Origin: Alicycliphilus denitrificans_A
Lineage (GTDB): Bacteria > Pseudomonadota > Gammaproteobacteria > Burkholderiales > Burkholderiaceae_C
Assembly (NCBI RefSeq): GCF_044792555.1
Contig: NZ_CP126238.1
Span: 4,104,368-4,168,367 of the forward strand
Direction: 5' to 3'
DNA length: 64,000 nucleotides
This document shows positions 47,510 to 56,660 of this stretch, piece by piece. How positions within the stretch are numbered: the first letter of the stretch is position 1; each line of letters opens with the position of its first letter. The position numbers and the translations under genes are program-made. The notes beneath the pieces are model-generated. The model did no database searches, was not told the DNA's origin, and was given only the letters and a program-made list of their open reading frames with translations.

Positions 47510-47884
47510 ATGGGCAACAAACTTTATGTGGGCAACCTGCCCTATACCTTCCGCGACCAGGATCTGGAGCAGACCTTCAGCCAATACGGCTCGGTGCAGA
47601 GCGCCAAGGTCATGATGGAGCGCGACACCGGCCGCTCCAAGGGTTTTGGCTTTGTCGAAATGGGCAGCGATGCCGAGGCACAAGCCGCCATCCAGGGCGC
47701 CCACGGCCAGAACTTCGGCGGCCGCGACCTGGTGGTCAACGAGGCCCGTCCCATGGAACCCCGCCCCCCGCGTAGCGGTGGCGGCGGCTACGGTGGTGGC
47801 GGCGGCGGCTACGGCGGTGGCCGCAGCGGCGGCGGCTACGGTGGTGGTGGCGGCGGCTACGGCGGTGGCCGTTCCAGCTACTGA
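47510..47884 (+). CDS. Glycine-rich RRM RNA-binding protein, copy 1
   Basis: A 124-residue protein with one RRM at residues 1-80: RNP2 LYVGNLPY and RNP1 KGFGFVEM. A tail of GGGYGGG repeats follows, like that of bacterial and cyanobacterial Rbp proteins. Such proteins bind single-stranded RNA and often accumulate in the cold. It is about 85 percent identical over the RRM to the protein encoded 235 bases downstream. The leader hairpin over the ribosome binding site suggests translational control. A strong terminator follows. Confidence 0.92.
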   Translation: MGNKLYVGNLPYTFRDQDLEQTFSQYGSVQSAKVMMERDTGRSKGFGFVEMGSDAEAQAAIQGAHGQNFGGRDLVVNEARPMEPRPPRSGGGGYGGGGGGYGGGRSGGGYGGGGGGYGGGRSSY

Positions 47885-47896
47885 TCTCGATCAGAC

Positions 47897-47922
47897 AAGG
47901 GGCCGCAAGGCCCCTTTTTTTT
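47897..47922 (+). terminator. Intrinsic terminator after the first RRM gene
   Basis: GGGGCC pairs with GGCCCC around a GCAA tetraloop (AAGGGGCCGCAAGGCCCC) and is followed by eight T residues. Confidence 0.95.
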
Positions 47923-48077
47923 GGCAAATGCGCCGCATGGGCGCACAAACCCCCTTGTATTTGTGCAAGAGTTTTGCAACATAATCCTCGCTGATGAGGG
48001 GCGACCCTCATCGATGTTGCGGTGATCCGTCAGTTTTCGCGCATAGGGCGTCTTTGTGATCAACTGGCTGCGGGTTC

Positions 48078-48116
48078 GGGACTCCGTCGCTCAATTCATT
48101 GTTTTTCAGGAGTCCC
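48078..48116 (+). promoter_or_regulatory. Hairpin that can hide the ribosome binding site of the second RRM gene
   Basis: GGGACTCC (48078-48085) is exactly complementary to GGAGTCCC (48109-48116), which contains the AGGAG site four bases before ATG. The loop is 23 bases, AT-rich. The first RRM gene has the same arrangement with one G-U pair, so the pairing is conserved. CATAAT near 47980 may be the -10 of the promoter. Confidence 0.7.
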
Positions 48117-48119
48117 TTG

Positions 48120-48596
<477 letters not shown>

Positions 48597-48636
48597 CGCT
48601 CGGGGAGGTGCGAGACACCTCCGCACACATGCTCAG

Positions 48637-48650
48637 AGGCTCCTTCGGGG
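48637..48650 (+). terminator. Left half of the split terminator of the second RRM gene
   Basis: AGGC plus TCCTTCGGGG. Joined to GCCTTTT at 50064-50070 it restores AGGCTCC-TTCG-GGGGCCT followed by T residues, a complete intrinsic terminator interrupted by the insertion. Confidence 0.8.
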
Positions 48651-50053
48651 TAATGCCAGTCAGTTAAGACAGCAGATCGCCACAGGCGGGTAAAAAGGGA
48701 GCATGTTCGTCATGCTCCCTTTTTCGTTTGACTTCCGTACTGCAAAACTCCTTGGATGAGAGCTGGGCAGGGTTGCCCGCTCACGCGATGACTGAGTTGG
48801 GCGCGCTGATTGATCCACTGTGGATCGAGCAAGCACTGCATGCCAGCGGCAAGGCATCCATACGTCGGCGCAAGCTGCCTGCAGATCACGCCATCTGGCT
48901 GGTCATTGGACTGGCCTTGTTTCGCCACATGCCCATGTGGCAGGTGGTGCAGGAGATGGCCTTGACCCTTGAGGGGCAAGAGTTACCAGCTCCCAGCAGC
49001 AGCGTGCAGGTTCGCCAGCGGCTGGGCTCGCAACCCTTGGAGCACTTGTTTGCGCTGCTCACGCAGGCCTGGGGCAGATCGCATCCCGTGCACGAAGAGC
49101 GCTTGCGCGTGCTGGCCGTCGATGGCGTTGTCTGGTCTGCGCCCAACAGCGCAGACAACCGCCAAGTGCTGGGAAGTGGTCAGACGCAGTACGGTCCCCA
49201 GCCCTGGCCCATGGTGCGGGCTGTGTGCCTGCTGGACACCGATAGCCACGAACTACTCGATGCACAACTGGGTGACTACACCCAAGGGGAGCTGACGCTT
49301 GCTGCTGGGCTGCGTGGCCTGGATCACTCCATCACTTTGTTTGACCGGGCGTACTTCTCTGCGGCATTCCTGCTCGACTGGCAGGGCGCAGGCGAGCAAC
49401 GCCACTGGCTCATGCGGCCAGAGACAACTTGCGCCATGAAGTCGTGCAATGTCTGGGCGCGGGTGACTGGTTGATCCGCATGCCCATCTCGCAGCGTGCC
49501 AGGAAACTTTGCCCCGAACTGCCAAGCCACTGGCAAGCGCGCCTGATCCAGACCGAGGTGCAAGGCAAGAGCAGGCGCTTCATCACCTCGATGCTCGACT
49601 CCGAACGCTTTGGCGCATCGCAACTGGCACAGATGTATTGCCAGCGCTGGGAGATTGAACTTGGCTTTCGTGAGATCAAGCAGTCGCTGCAACAGGGCGC
49701 AGGCGTGCTGCGCAGCAAGCAGCCGGAGTTGGTCAAACAGGAGGTCTGGGGCGTATTGATTGCGCATACCTTGCTCAGGCGCTGGATGCGCTTGATGGCC
49801 CAGCATGTGAAGGTTGAGCCGGTACGCATCAGCTTCCACACAGCCAAGCATGCCATCATTGGCGCACTCAACACCGTGCATCTGGCTCGCGCGGGAGCAT
49901 TGCCGAGACACCTGCAACTGCTGCTTGAACAGGCACGCTACTTCGTACTTCCTGCACGCCGTAGCGGGCGAAGCTTCCCGCGTGAGGTCAAGCGATCTCG
50001 CAGCAAGTTCCCCACAAAGAAAATGCCAGCAAGCTCTTAACTGACTGGCATTA
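48651..50053. mobile_element. IS4-family insertion sequence, 1403 bp
   Basis: Perfect 19-base terminal inverted repeats (TAATGCCAGTCAGTTAAGA at 48651-48669 and its complement at 50035-50053) are flanked by a 10-base direct repeat TCCTTCGGGG (48641-48650 and 50054-50063). The element carries one DDE transposase gene with a frameshift. An internal hairpin with A and T runs (AAAAAGGGAGCATG/CATGCTCCCTTTTT, 48692-48724) could block transcription entering from outside. The perfect inverted and direct repeats suggest a recent insertion. Confidence 0.95.
48728..50040 (+). pseudogene. IS4-family transposase, frameshifted
   Basis: Two overlapping frames (48728-49474 and 49429-50040) together give a full IS4 transposase of about 435 residues. 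The first encodes the N-terminal part and the DDE residues in LAVDGVVWSAPNSADNRQ and LFDRAYFSAAF; the second the C-terminal part with YCQRWEIELGFREIKQSL. The break is near 49414: ATGCGGCCAGAGAC would read through if one more base were present. It is therefore probably inactive, unless a programmed frameshift is used. The start is TTG, or ATG at 48788. Confidence 0.9.
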
Positions 50054-50076
50054 TCCTTCGGGGGCCTTTTGCTTTT

Positions 50077-50865
50077 TCAGGATGAGTGCCGACCCTGCCG
50101 ATGCTTGCGCGGGCGGCCCTGCAGCAGGCGGTCAAACCAGGCATTGGGCAGCAGGCGCAGCAGCTTGGCGACGATGCCCATCTGCCACGGGATCACGCGA
50201 TAGCTCGCCCCCGCCTCTATGGCCTTGAAGGCGCGTGCGGCAAACACCTCGGGAGGCAGCAGAAAGGGCATGGCATAGCGGTTTTGCCGCGTCAGTGGCG
50301 TGTCCACATAGCCCGGGCAGAGCGTCACCACGCGCACACCGCTCTCGCGCAGCTCGCCACGCAGGCTCTCGCAGTAGCTGATCACGGCCGCCTTGCTGGC
50401 GCAATAGGCGCCATGCCCCGGCAGGCCGCGTATGCCGGCCACGCTGCCTATGCCCACCAGGCGCCCGCTGCCGCGGCGCACCATGGCCGCGACGAAGGGG
50501 TGGAAGGTGGCCGCCAGCCCCAGGTTGTTGGTGGCAAAGACGCGCGCCATGGTGTCGAGGTCGGCACGCTCGGCCGTGTCCACGCCTATGCTGATGCCGG
50601 CGTTGGCAATGACCACGTCGGGCAGCCCCTGGCGTTCCAGGCAGGCCTGGCCTGCGGCAATGATGCTGTCGGGCCGGGTGACGTCTGCGCCATAAATTTC
50701 ATAGCTGTCAGCGCTTATCCCAAGAGCGTCAACCCATGATTTGATCTCAAGTTCACGGCGCGCCACCAGGGCCAGCCGCCAGCCGGCGCGCTGGTACTGT
50801 CCGGCCAGGGCCCGGCCTATGCCGCTGGAGGCGCCGGTGATGAAGACCAGGGGGCGCTCAGGCAC
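50077..50865 (-). CDS. Short-chain dehydrogenase/reductase
   Basis: A 262-residue SDR. The NAD(P)-binding motif TGASSGIGRALA follows the N-terminus, NAGISIG is the structural motif, and the catalytic Ser/Tyr/Lys lie in GSVAGIRGLPGHGAYCASKAA. The substrate is unknown. It lies two bases after lptC on the same strand, where lptA would often be found. A repeat-like patch at 50694-50749 is read in frame near the N-terminus as WVDALGISADSYEIYG. Confidence 0.9.
   Translation of the reverse strand: MPERPLVFITGASSGIGRALAGQYQRAGWRLALVARRELEIKSWVDALGISADSYEIYGADVTRPDSIIAAGQACLERQGLPDVVIANAGISIGVDTAERADLDTMARVFATNNLGLAATFHPFVAAMVRRGSGRLVGIGSVAGIRGLPGHGAYCASKAAVISYCESLRGELRESGVRVVTLCPGYVDTPLTRQNRYAMPFLLPPEVFAARAFKAIEAGASYRVIPWQMGIVAKLLRLLPNAWFDRLLQGRPRKHRQGRHSS
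50694..50749 (-). repeat. Dispersed palindromic repeat inside the SDR gene
   Basis: AAATTTCATAGCTGTCAGCG, CTTATCCCAAGAGCGT, CAACCCATGATTTGATC. The left end matches the intergenic copies closely (CATAGCTG-CAGCGCTT). It is AT-richer than the gene around it. Confidence 0.7.
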
Positions 50866-50867
50866 GG

Positions 50868-51500
50868 CTATTTGCGGCGTTGTGCCTGCGCCGGCGCAGG
50901 CATCAGCATGCCGCGCACGCGCCCGCGCAGGTCCAGGATCTGGTCCAGGTTGTTGTAGTCCAGGCTGTCCGCGGTGAAGGTGTCGGCGCCGCGCTTGAGC
51001 GTGACCGGCTGGTTGGAGCGCACGCGCTCCTCATTCACCCAGGCATGGAGAAACTCGCCGCGCAATTCCAGGCGCGGCAGCGCTGTGCGCCCGGCACGCG
51101 CCACGGCTTCGCGCGTGACGATGGCGTTGCCAAACAACTGCACCTCGCTGCCATCGCCATTGGAGAGTGCGCGGTTGGCGCTGGCCGTGGTCACGCGTCC
51201 GTCGGCATGCACCGAGCGCATGCGCATCTGGTCGATTTCCAGGGTGTCGGTGTCTGCATAGTGGCGTGCCAGCGTGCCGCGGATGTCGTTTTGCAGGCTG
51301 CCCGAGGCGTCGAAGCTTTTGACGGCGAAGTCGCGCATGTAGTAGTCGGGCTCGTGGCTCATGGGACGCGCGACCACCAGCGGCGGCGGCTGCGGCGCAT
51401 TGCGCACCAGCCACCAGGTGCCCAGCGCCAACAGTCCCATGAGCAGCACGGGCAGGTACAGGGACAGGTGCTCCCAGGTCCGGCGCAGGGGTGTGCTCAT
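50868..51500 (-). CDS. lptC: LPS export inner-membrane protein LptC
   Basis: A 210-residue bitopic protein: one N-terminal helix (LYLPVLLMGLLALGTWWLV) and a periplasmic jellyroll domain (PDYYMRDFAVKSFDASG; LRLEL-type strands; RGEFLHAWVNEERVRSNQPV). LptC passes lipopolysaccharide from LptB2FG to LptA. Its start overlaps the kdsC stop (ATGA). The usual lptA and lptB genes do not follow; an SDR gene does. Confidence 0.9.
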   Translation of the reverse strand: MSTPLRRTWEHLSLYLPVLLMGLLALGTWWLVRNAPQPPPLVVARPMSHEPDYYMRDFAVKSFDASGSLQNDIRGTLARHYADTDTLEIDQMRMRSVHADGRVTTASANRALSNGDGSEVQLFGNAIVTREAVARAGRTALPRLELRGEFLHAWVNEERVRSNQPVTLKRGADTFTADSLDYNNLDQILDLRGRVRGMLMPAPAQAQRRK

Positions 51501-52069
51501 GTGGCGTGCATGGCCAGCAGGCCGGCATAGCGGCAGCTGGCGATGAGCAGCAGGTCGCACAGCTCGCGCGCCGCGCCCGCGCCACCCGCGGCTGCCGTGA
51601 CATGGTGGGCGATGGCCTGCACCTCGGCATGGGCCTGCGCCGGCGCGCAGGCAAAGGCCGCGCGGCGCATGACGGCCAGGTCCGGCCAGTCGTCGCCCAT
51701 GGCGGCGGCCTGGGCCCAGCCCAGGCCCAGCTCGGCCAGGATGGCCTCGGCCGCCGGGCGCTTGTCCTCGGTGCCAAAGCGCGCATGCACCACGCCCAGG
51801 GCCGTGAGGCGCAGGCGCAGCGCGGGCGAGTCGCGCCCGGTGATCACCGCCGGCGTGATGCCGGCCTGCTGCAGCAGCTTGAGGCCATGGCCGTCCAGGG
51901 TGTTGAAGCGTTTCAGCGTCTCGCCCTGTTCCGAGAAATACAGACCGCCGTCGGTCAGGACGCCGTCCACGTCGAAGAAGGCCACGCGCACCTCCTGCGC
52001 GCGCAGCAGCAGTGCGGGGTCGAATTGCAGCGCGGGCTGCAGCGCAGGCAAGGCGGTGCGCGCGGCCAT
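51497..52069 (-). CDS. kdsC: 3-deoxy-D-manno-octulosonate 8-phosphate phosphatase
   Basis: A 190-residue C0-type HAD phosphatase that converts Kdo-8-phosphate to Kdo for lipopolysaccharide. Motif I is FFDVDGVLTDGGLYF, motif II is VITGR, and motif IV is GDDWPDLAVMRRA. It overlaps lptC and shares a base with the kdsD stop, so the three form a coupled operon. Confidence 0.93.
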   Translation of the reverse strand: MAARTALPALQPALQFDPALLLRAQEVRVAFFDVDGVLTDGGLYFSEQGETLKRFNTLDGHGLKLLQQAGITPAVITGRDSPALRLRLTALGVVHARFGTEDKRPAAEAILAELGLGWAQAAAMGDDWPDLAVMRRAAFACAPAQAHAEVQAIAHHVTAAAGGAGAARELCDLLLIASCRYAGLLAMHAT

Positions 52070-53070
52070 CAGATCACCTTGGCGCGCATCAGGTCGCCGA
52101 TATGCACCACGCCCACCAGCAGGCCCTGGGCGTCGGTGACCAGCACGCTGGTGATGGAGTGGCGTTCCATGAGTTGCGCGGCATCGGCCGCCAGGGCCTC
52201 GGCCGCAATCGTGCGCGGGTGGGCATGCATGACATCCCGGGCGCAGGTGCCGCGCAGCTGCGCGCCTGCCTCGATGCGCCGGCGCAGGTCGCCGTCGGTG
52301 AAGATGCCGACCGGACGGCCGGCCTCGTCGACCACGGCCGACGCGCCCACACCCTTGGCGCTCATTTCGCGCATCAGCGCGCCGAAGTCGGCCTGCGGCG
52401 GCACGCGCGGCACCTCGTCACCGCTGCGCATGACGTCGCGCACATGGGTCAGCAGCCTGCGCCCCAGCGCGCCGCCGGGGTGCGAGCGCGCGAAGTCCTC
52501 GGGGCGAAAGCCCCGTGCATCCAGCAGCGCCACGGCCAGCGCGTCGCCCATGGCCAGCTGCACGGTGGTGCTGGTGGTGGGCGCCAAGTTCAGCGGGCAG
52601 GCCTCGCGCTCCACGCTGCAGTCGAGCACCAGGTCGGCATGCTGCGCCAGCGTGGACTGCAGGCCGCCCGTGAGGGCGATGAGCGGCACGCCCTGGCGCT
52701 TGAGCATGGGCAGCAGCACGGTGATCTCGCTGCTCTCGCCGCTGTTGGAGATGGCCAGCACCAGGTCGCCTGCGGCCACCATGCCCAGGTCGCCATGGCT
52801 GGCCTCGCCCGGGTGCACGAAGAAGGATGGCGTGCCGGTGGAGGCCAGCGTGGCGGCGATCTTGCGCCCCACATGACCGCTCTTGCCCATGCCCATCACG
52901 ACCACGCGCCCCGGCGTGGCCAGCAGCAGCTGCACCGCCTGTACGAAGACGCCATCCAGGCGCACACCCATGCCTTGCAGGGCGGCCGCCTCGATGTGGA
53001 AGGTTTCGCGGCCCAGGCGCAGGACCTGTTCGGCATTGAAGGGCGGGCGGGCAACGGGGGCGGTAGGCAT
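52069..53070 (-). CDS. kdsD: D-arabinose 5-phosphate isomerase
   Basis: A 333-residue enzyme that makes arabinose-5-phosphate from ribulose-5-phosphate, the first Kdo step. An N-terminal SIS domain (VMGMGKSGHVGRKIAATLAS; FFVHPGEASHGDLGM; AISNSGESSEI) is followed by two CBS motifs (about residues 215-330). It is the first gene of the kdsD-kdsC-lptC operon and is divergent from the KefB-type antiporter gene across a 48-base gap. Confidence 0.93.
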   Translation of the reverse strand: MPTAPVARPPFNAEQVLRLGRETFHIEAAALQGMGVRLDGVFVQAVQLLLATPGRVVVMGMGKSGHVGRKIAATLASTGTPSFFVHPGEASHGDLGMVAAGDLVLAISNSGESSEITVLLPMLKRQGVPLIALTGGLQSTLAQHADLVLDCSVEREACPLNLAPTTSTTVQLAMGDALAVALLDARGFRPEDFARSHPGGALGRRLLTHVRDVMRSGDEVPRVPPQADFGALMREMSAKGVGASAVVDEAGRPVGIFTDGDLRRRIEAGAQLRGTCARDVMHAHPRTIAAEALAADAAQLMERHSITSVLVTDAQGLLVGVVHIGDLMRAKVI

Positions 53071-53118
53071 GGACGAATTCTATCGGCGAGCCCACCCATG
53101 GCTCGGCTAGGATGGTGC

Positions 53119-55101
53119 ATGTCCTCGCTCGCCCTGACGCTGCTGTATCTGCTGGCCGCCGTGCTGGGCGTGGTGGCCTGCCGCAGCCTGCGGTTGCCGC
53201 CCATGATGGGCTATCTGGCGGCCGGCATCCTCATCGGCCCGCATGCGCTGGCGCTGACGCAGAACTCCGAAGGCGTGCGCCATCTGGGCGAATTCGGCGT
53301 GGTGTTCCTGATGTTCACCATCGGGCTGGAGTTCAACCTGCCCAAGCTGCGCGCCATGCGCCGCCATGTGTTCGGCCTGGGGCTGCTGCAGGTGCTGCTG
53401 TCGATGCTGGTGTTCACGGCCTGCCTGCTGCTGCTGGCGCGCCTGGGCGGCGTCTGGGACATGGGCTGGCAGACGGCGCTGGCGCTCTCCGGCACGCTGG
53501 CCATGAGCAGCACGGCCATCGTCGTCAAGCTCATGGCCGAGCACGGCGAGCTGGAGAGCGAGCACGGCCGGCGCGTGCTGGGCATCCTGCTGTTCCAGGA
53601 CCTGGCCGTGGTGCCGCTGCTGGTGCTGATCCCGGCGCTGGGCTCCTCGCCCGACCAGCTGCTGGTGGCCCTGGGCCTGGCGCTGCTCAAGGCCAGCGTG
53701 CTGGTGGGCGTGCTACTGGTGGGCGGGCAGCGGGTGATGCGCTGGTGGCTCACCCTGGTGGCGCGGCGCAAGAGCGACGAGCTGTTCATGCTGAACCTGC
53801 TGCTGGTCACACTGGGCCTGGCCTGGCTCACCGAGCTGGCCGGGCTGTCGCTGGCCCTGGGGGCCTTCATCGCCGGCGTGCTGGTGTCCGAGACCGAATA
53901 CCGCCACCAGGTGGGCACCGACATCCGCCCCTTCCACGACGTGCTGCTGGGTCTGTTCTTCATCACCGTGGGCATGATGCTGGACTGGCATGTGCTGCTG
54001 GAGCGCTGGGCCCTGGTACTGATCCTGTTGGCCGCGCCGCTGCTCATCAAGAGCGCCATCATCGTCGCCCTGGCTCGCGGCCTGGGGAGCACCACCGGCG
54101 TGTCGCTGCGCACGGCGCTGTACGTGGCGCAGGCGGGCGAATTCGGCTTCGTGCTGCTGTCGCTGATGCAGGTGCACGAACTGCTGCAGCCCACGCTCAT
54201 GAACCCGGTGCTGGCGGCCATGGTGCTGTCCATGCTGGCCACGCCCTTCCTGATCCAGTACAGCAACCGCATCGTCATGAAGCTGGTGGCCAGCGACTGG
54301 CTGCAGCAGTCGCTGCAGGTGACCAGCATCGCGCGCCAGGCCATCAACACCAGCGGCCATGTGCTGATCTGCGGCTATGGTCGCTGCGGCCAGAACCTGG
54401 CGCGCATGCTCGAGCGCGAGGGCATCCCCTACATGGCGCTGGACCTGGACCCCGACCGCGTGCGCCAGGCCGCCGCGGCGGGCGATTCGGTGGTGTTTGG
54501 CGATGCCACGCGCCTGCAGGCGCTCAAGGCCGCGGGCCTGGGCCGCGCCGCGGCGGTGGCCGTCACCTACCTGGACACGCGGGCGGCACTGAAGGTGCTG
54601 GCCAACGCCCGCGCCCATGCCCCGCAGGTCCCCGTGGTGGTGCGCACGCAGGACGACACCTACCTGGAAAAGCTGCAGGCCGCCGGCGCCACCGAGGTCG
54701 TGCCCGAGGCCATCGAGGGCTCGCTGATGCTGGCCGGCCACGCCCTGGCCCTGGTGGGCGTGCCCATGCGCCGCGTGCTGCGCCTGGTGCAGGACCAGCG
54801 CGAGGCGCGCTACGGCCTGCTGCGCGGCTACTTTCACGGCGCCGACGACGATACGGCATCCGAGCGCGACCAGGAGCGCCTGTACTCCATCACCCTGCCG
54901 CCGGGGGCTGCCGCTGTGGGCGCGCAATTGGCGCACATCCCGCTGCACGCCATAGGCGCGCACCTGATCAACGTGCGCCGCGCCGACGGCCGCATGTCCG
55001 CGCCCGACGACGCCGCAACGCTGGCCGAGGGCGACACCCTGGTGCTGTCCGGCCACCCCACGGCCCTGAGCCTGGCGGAAGAAAAATTGCTGCGCGGCTG
55101 A
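53119..55101 (+). CDS. CPA2-family monovalent cation:proton antiporter (KefB/YbaL type)
   Basis: A 660-residue protein: a sodium/proton exchanger membrane domain of about 12 helices (residues 1-400), a TrkA-N/RCK nucleotide-binding domain (about 415-530, LICGYGRCGQNLARML) and a C-terminal TrkA-C domain (about 570-655). KefB-type systems export K+ in exchange for H+ under electrophile stress, gated by the RCK domain. ATG 53119 is used. It lies between the Kdo operon and apt. Confidence 0.92.
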   Translation: MSSLALTLLYLLAAVLGVVACRSLRLPPMMGYLAAGILIGPHALALTQNSEGVRHLGEFGVVFLMFTIGLEFNLPKLRAMRRHVFGLGLLQVLLSMLVFTACLLLLARLGGVWDMGWQTALALSGTLAMSSTAIVVKLMAEHGELESEHGRRVLGILLFQDLAVVPLLVLIPALGSSPDQLLVALGLALLKASVLVGVLLVGGQRVMRWWLTLVARRKSDELFMLNLLLVTLGLAWLTELAGLSLALGAFIAGVLVSETEYRHQVGTDIRPFHDVLLGLFFITVGMMLDWHVLLERWALVLILLAAPLLIKSAIIVALARGLGSTTGVSLRTALYVAQAGEFGFVLLSLMQVHELLQPTLMNPVLAAMVLSMLATPFLIQYSNRIVMKLVASDWLQQSLQVTSIARQAINTSGHVLICGYGRCGQNLARMLEREGIPYMALDLDPDRVRQAAAAGDSVVFGDATRLQALKAAGLGRAAAVAVTYLDTRAALKVLANARAHAPQVPVVVRTQDDTYLEKLQAAGATEVVPEAIEGSLMLAGHALALVGVPMRRVLRLVQDQREARYGLLRGYFHGADDDTASERDQERLYSITLPPGAAAVGAQLAHIPLHAIGAHLINVRRADGRMSAPDDAATLAEGDTLVLSGHPTALSLAEEKLLRG

Positions 55102-55153
55102 TTACACTGTCCGCCCTGGCGCCGCCATCCCTCCCCACGAACCCCCACCGCCC

Positions 55154-55708
55154 ATGCCCAGCCTCAGCATCACCGACTACCTGCGCCAGCACATCCGCAC
55201 CGTGCCCGACTGGCCGGTCCCGGGCGTGCAGTTCCGCGACATCACGCCCCTGCTGCAGAACCCCAAGGTGTTTCGCGTCATGATCGACGCCTTCGTGCAC
55301 CGCTACATGGACCCCGCCCTGCGCCCCGACGTGGTGGCGGGACTGGACGCGCGTGGCTTCATCCTTGGCTCGGTGGTGGCCTATGAGCTCAACGTGGGCT
55401 TTGTACCGATCCGCAAGAAGGGCAAGCTGCCCTTCACCACGGTCGAGGAAACCTACGAGCTCGAATACGGCAGCGCCACCGTGGAACTGCATGCCGACGC
55501 CGTCAAGCCCGGCGACCGCGTGCTGCTGGTCGACGACCTGATCGCCACCGGCGGCACCATGATGGCGGGCAAGAAGCTGCTGGAAAAGCTCGGCGCCACC
55601 GTCATGGAGGGCGCGGCCATCGTGGATCTGCCCGAACTCGGTGGCTCGGCCAGGCTGCGCGCGAGCGGGCTGCAGCTTTTCACCCTGGTGGACTTCGGCG
55701 GCCATTGA
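55154..55708 (+). CDS. apt: Adenine phosphoribosyltransferase
   Basis: A 184-residue enzyme that salvages adenine to AMP with PRPP. The PRPP-binding loop is VLLVDDLIATGGTMMAG; DARGFILGSVVAYEL and IRKKGKLPF are also conserved in Apt. It follows the antiporter gene by 52 bases and is convergent with the hypothetical gene at 55731. Confidence 0.95.
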   Translation: MPSLSITDYLRQHIRTVPDWPVPGVQFRDITPLLQNPKVFRVMIDAFVHRYMDPALRPDVVAGLDARGFILGSVVAYELNVGFVPIRKKGKLPFTTVEETYELEYGSATVELHADAVKPGDRVLLVDDLIATGGTMMAGKKLLEKLGATVMEGAAIVDLPELGGSARLRASGLQLFTLVDFGGH

Positions 55709-55730
55709 CGCCGCCCACGCTCTCAGACTC

Positions 55731-56552
55731 TCAGCGCAGATCGCCGTACTGCGTGCTGCTCAGGTCGGTGCCGCCGGCGCTGCGTCTTTCCTGCTCGGGC
55801 AGCACCGTATCCTCGAACCCCGTGGGCACGGGGCTGGGCGGCAGCAGCGGGCCGCTGCGCGTGGCCACGCCCGGCGCCGCGGGCGCGCGCGCGGCGGCAC
55901 TCGCCAGGGCCTGCTTGAAGGCCGCAACCTCGTCGGCCTCGATGGGGTCAAAACGCTGTCCAGCACCTCGCTCCGCCGCCACGGCCGGGGGCACCAGAGG
56001 CGCCGGGCGCGGGGCCGGCGCGGCCTGGCGCGGCGGCGTCGCCGGGATCATGGGCGTGGCGCACGCAGCCGGGGCCGTGAATTCCGGCACGCGCGACCGT
56101 GCCGGTGACGTCGCGGTGGCCAGGCGCACCGAGGTCCCGACAACGATCTGAGGATTGCTGCGCCAGTAAATCGCCGGCACCACGATATCGAAGCGCGTCT
56201 TGGCGGACTGGGCGATCAAGGTCTCGATCTCCGTCAGGCGCAGCATATCGCCGGCATATTCCGGTGCCAGGTCCATCATCACCAGGAACTGGGCGCCGCG
56301 CTGGTCCAGTGCCAGCACCTTGAATTTGTAGCCTGCGGACAACACGCCGGCACGCACCATGGCATCACGCACCGCGGTGTACAGCAATTCACGGCGTTCC
56401 GTGCGTTCGCTGCGGCGCAGCGGGTCCTGTGGCGGCGCGGCCTGGGGCGACTGTAAGGGCTTGCCATGGCCATTCAACGGCCCCGGCGCGCCAGCGGCGG
56501 CACGCTGCGCCTGGGGCTTGGATTTGCGAGTGAACCAGCTGAAGAAGGACAT
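55731..56552 (-). CDS. Conserved hypothetical protein with proline-rich C-terminal half
   Basis: A 273-residue protein not matched to a known family. The N-terminus (MSFFSWFTRKSKP) is basic with aromatic residues. A folded-looking block at about 45-150 (RRELLYTAVRDAMVRAGVLS; YKFKVLALDQRGAQFLVMMD; IVVPAIYWR) is followed by a long Ala/Pro-rich, probably disordered part. No signal peptide or membrane helix is seen. ATG 56552 is chosen where the protein-like sequence begins. Function unknown. Confidence 0.75.
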   Translation of the reverse strand: MSFFSWFTRKSKPQAQRAAAGAPGPLNGHGKPLQSPQAAPPQDPLRRSERTERRELLYTAVRDAMVRAGVLSAGYKFKVLALDQRGAQFLVMMDLAPEYAGDMLRLTEIETLIAQSAKTRFDIVVPAIYWRSNPQIVVGTSVRLATATSPARSRVPEFTAPAACATPMIPATPPRQAAPAPRPAPLVPPAVAAERGAGQRFDPIEADEVAAFKQALASAAARAPAAPGVATRSGPLLPPSPVPTGFEDTVLPEQERRSAGGTDLSSTQYGDLR

Positions 56553-56660
56553 GCCACGCCTTCGCGAAGAAGTGCTAAAAACGTCAGCAAGTGTACTGTG
56601 CATGCGGCAATCCGGCCCCCTCCAGCGGCTTGCCCGTTGTAGCCCAGGGGTGCTGGGCTG

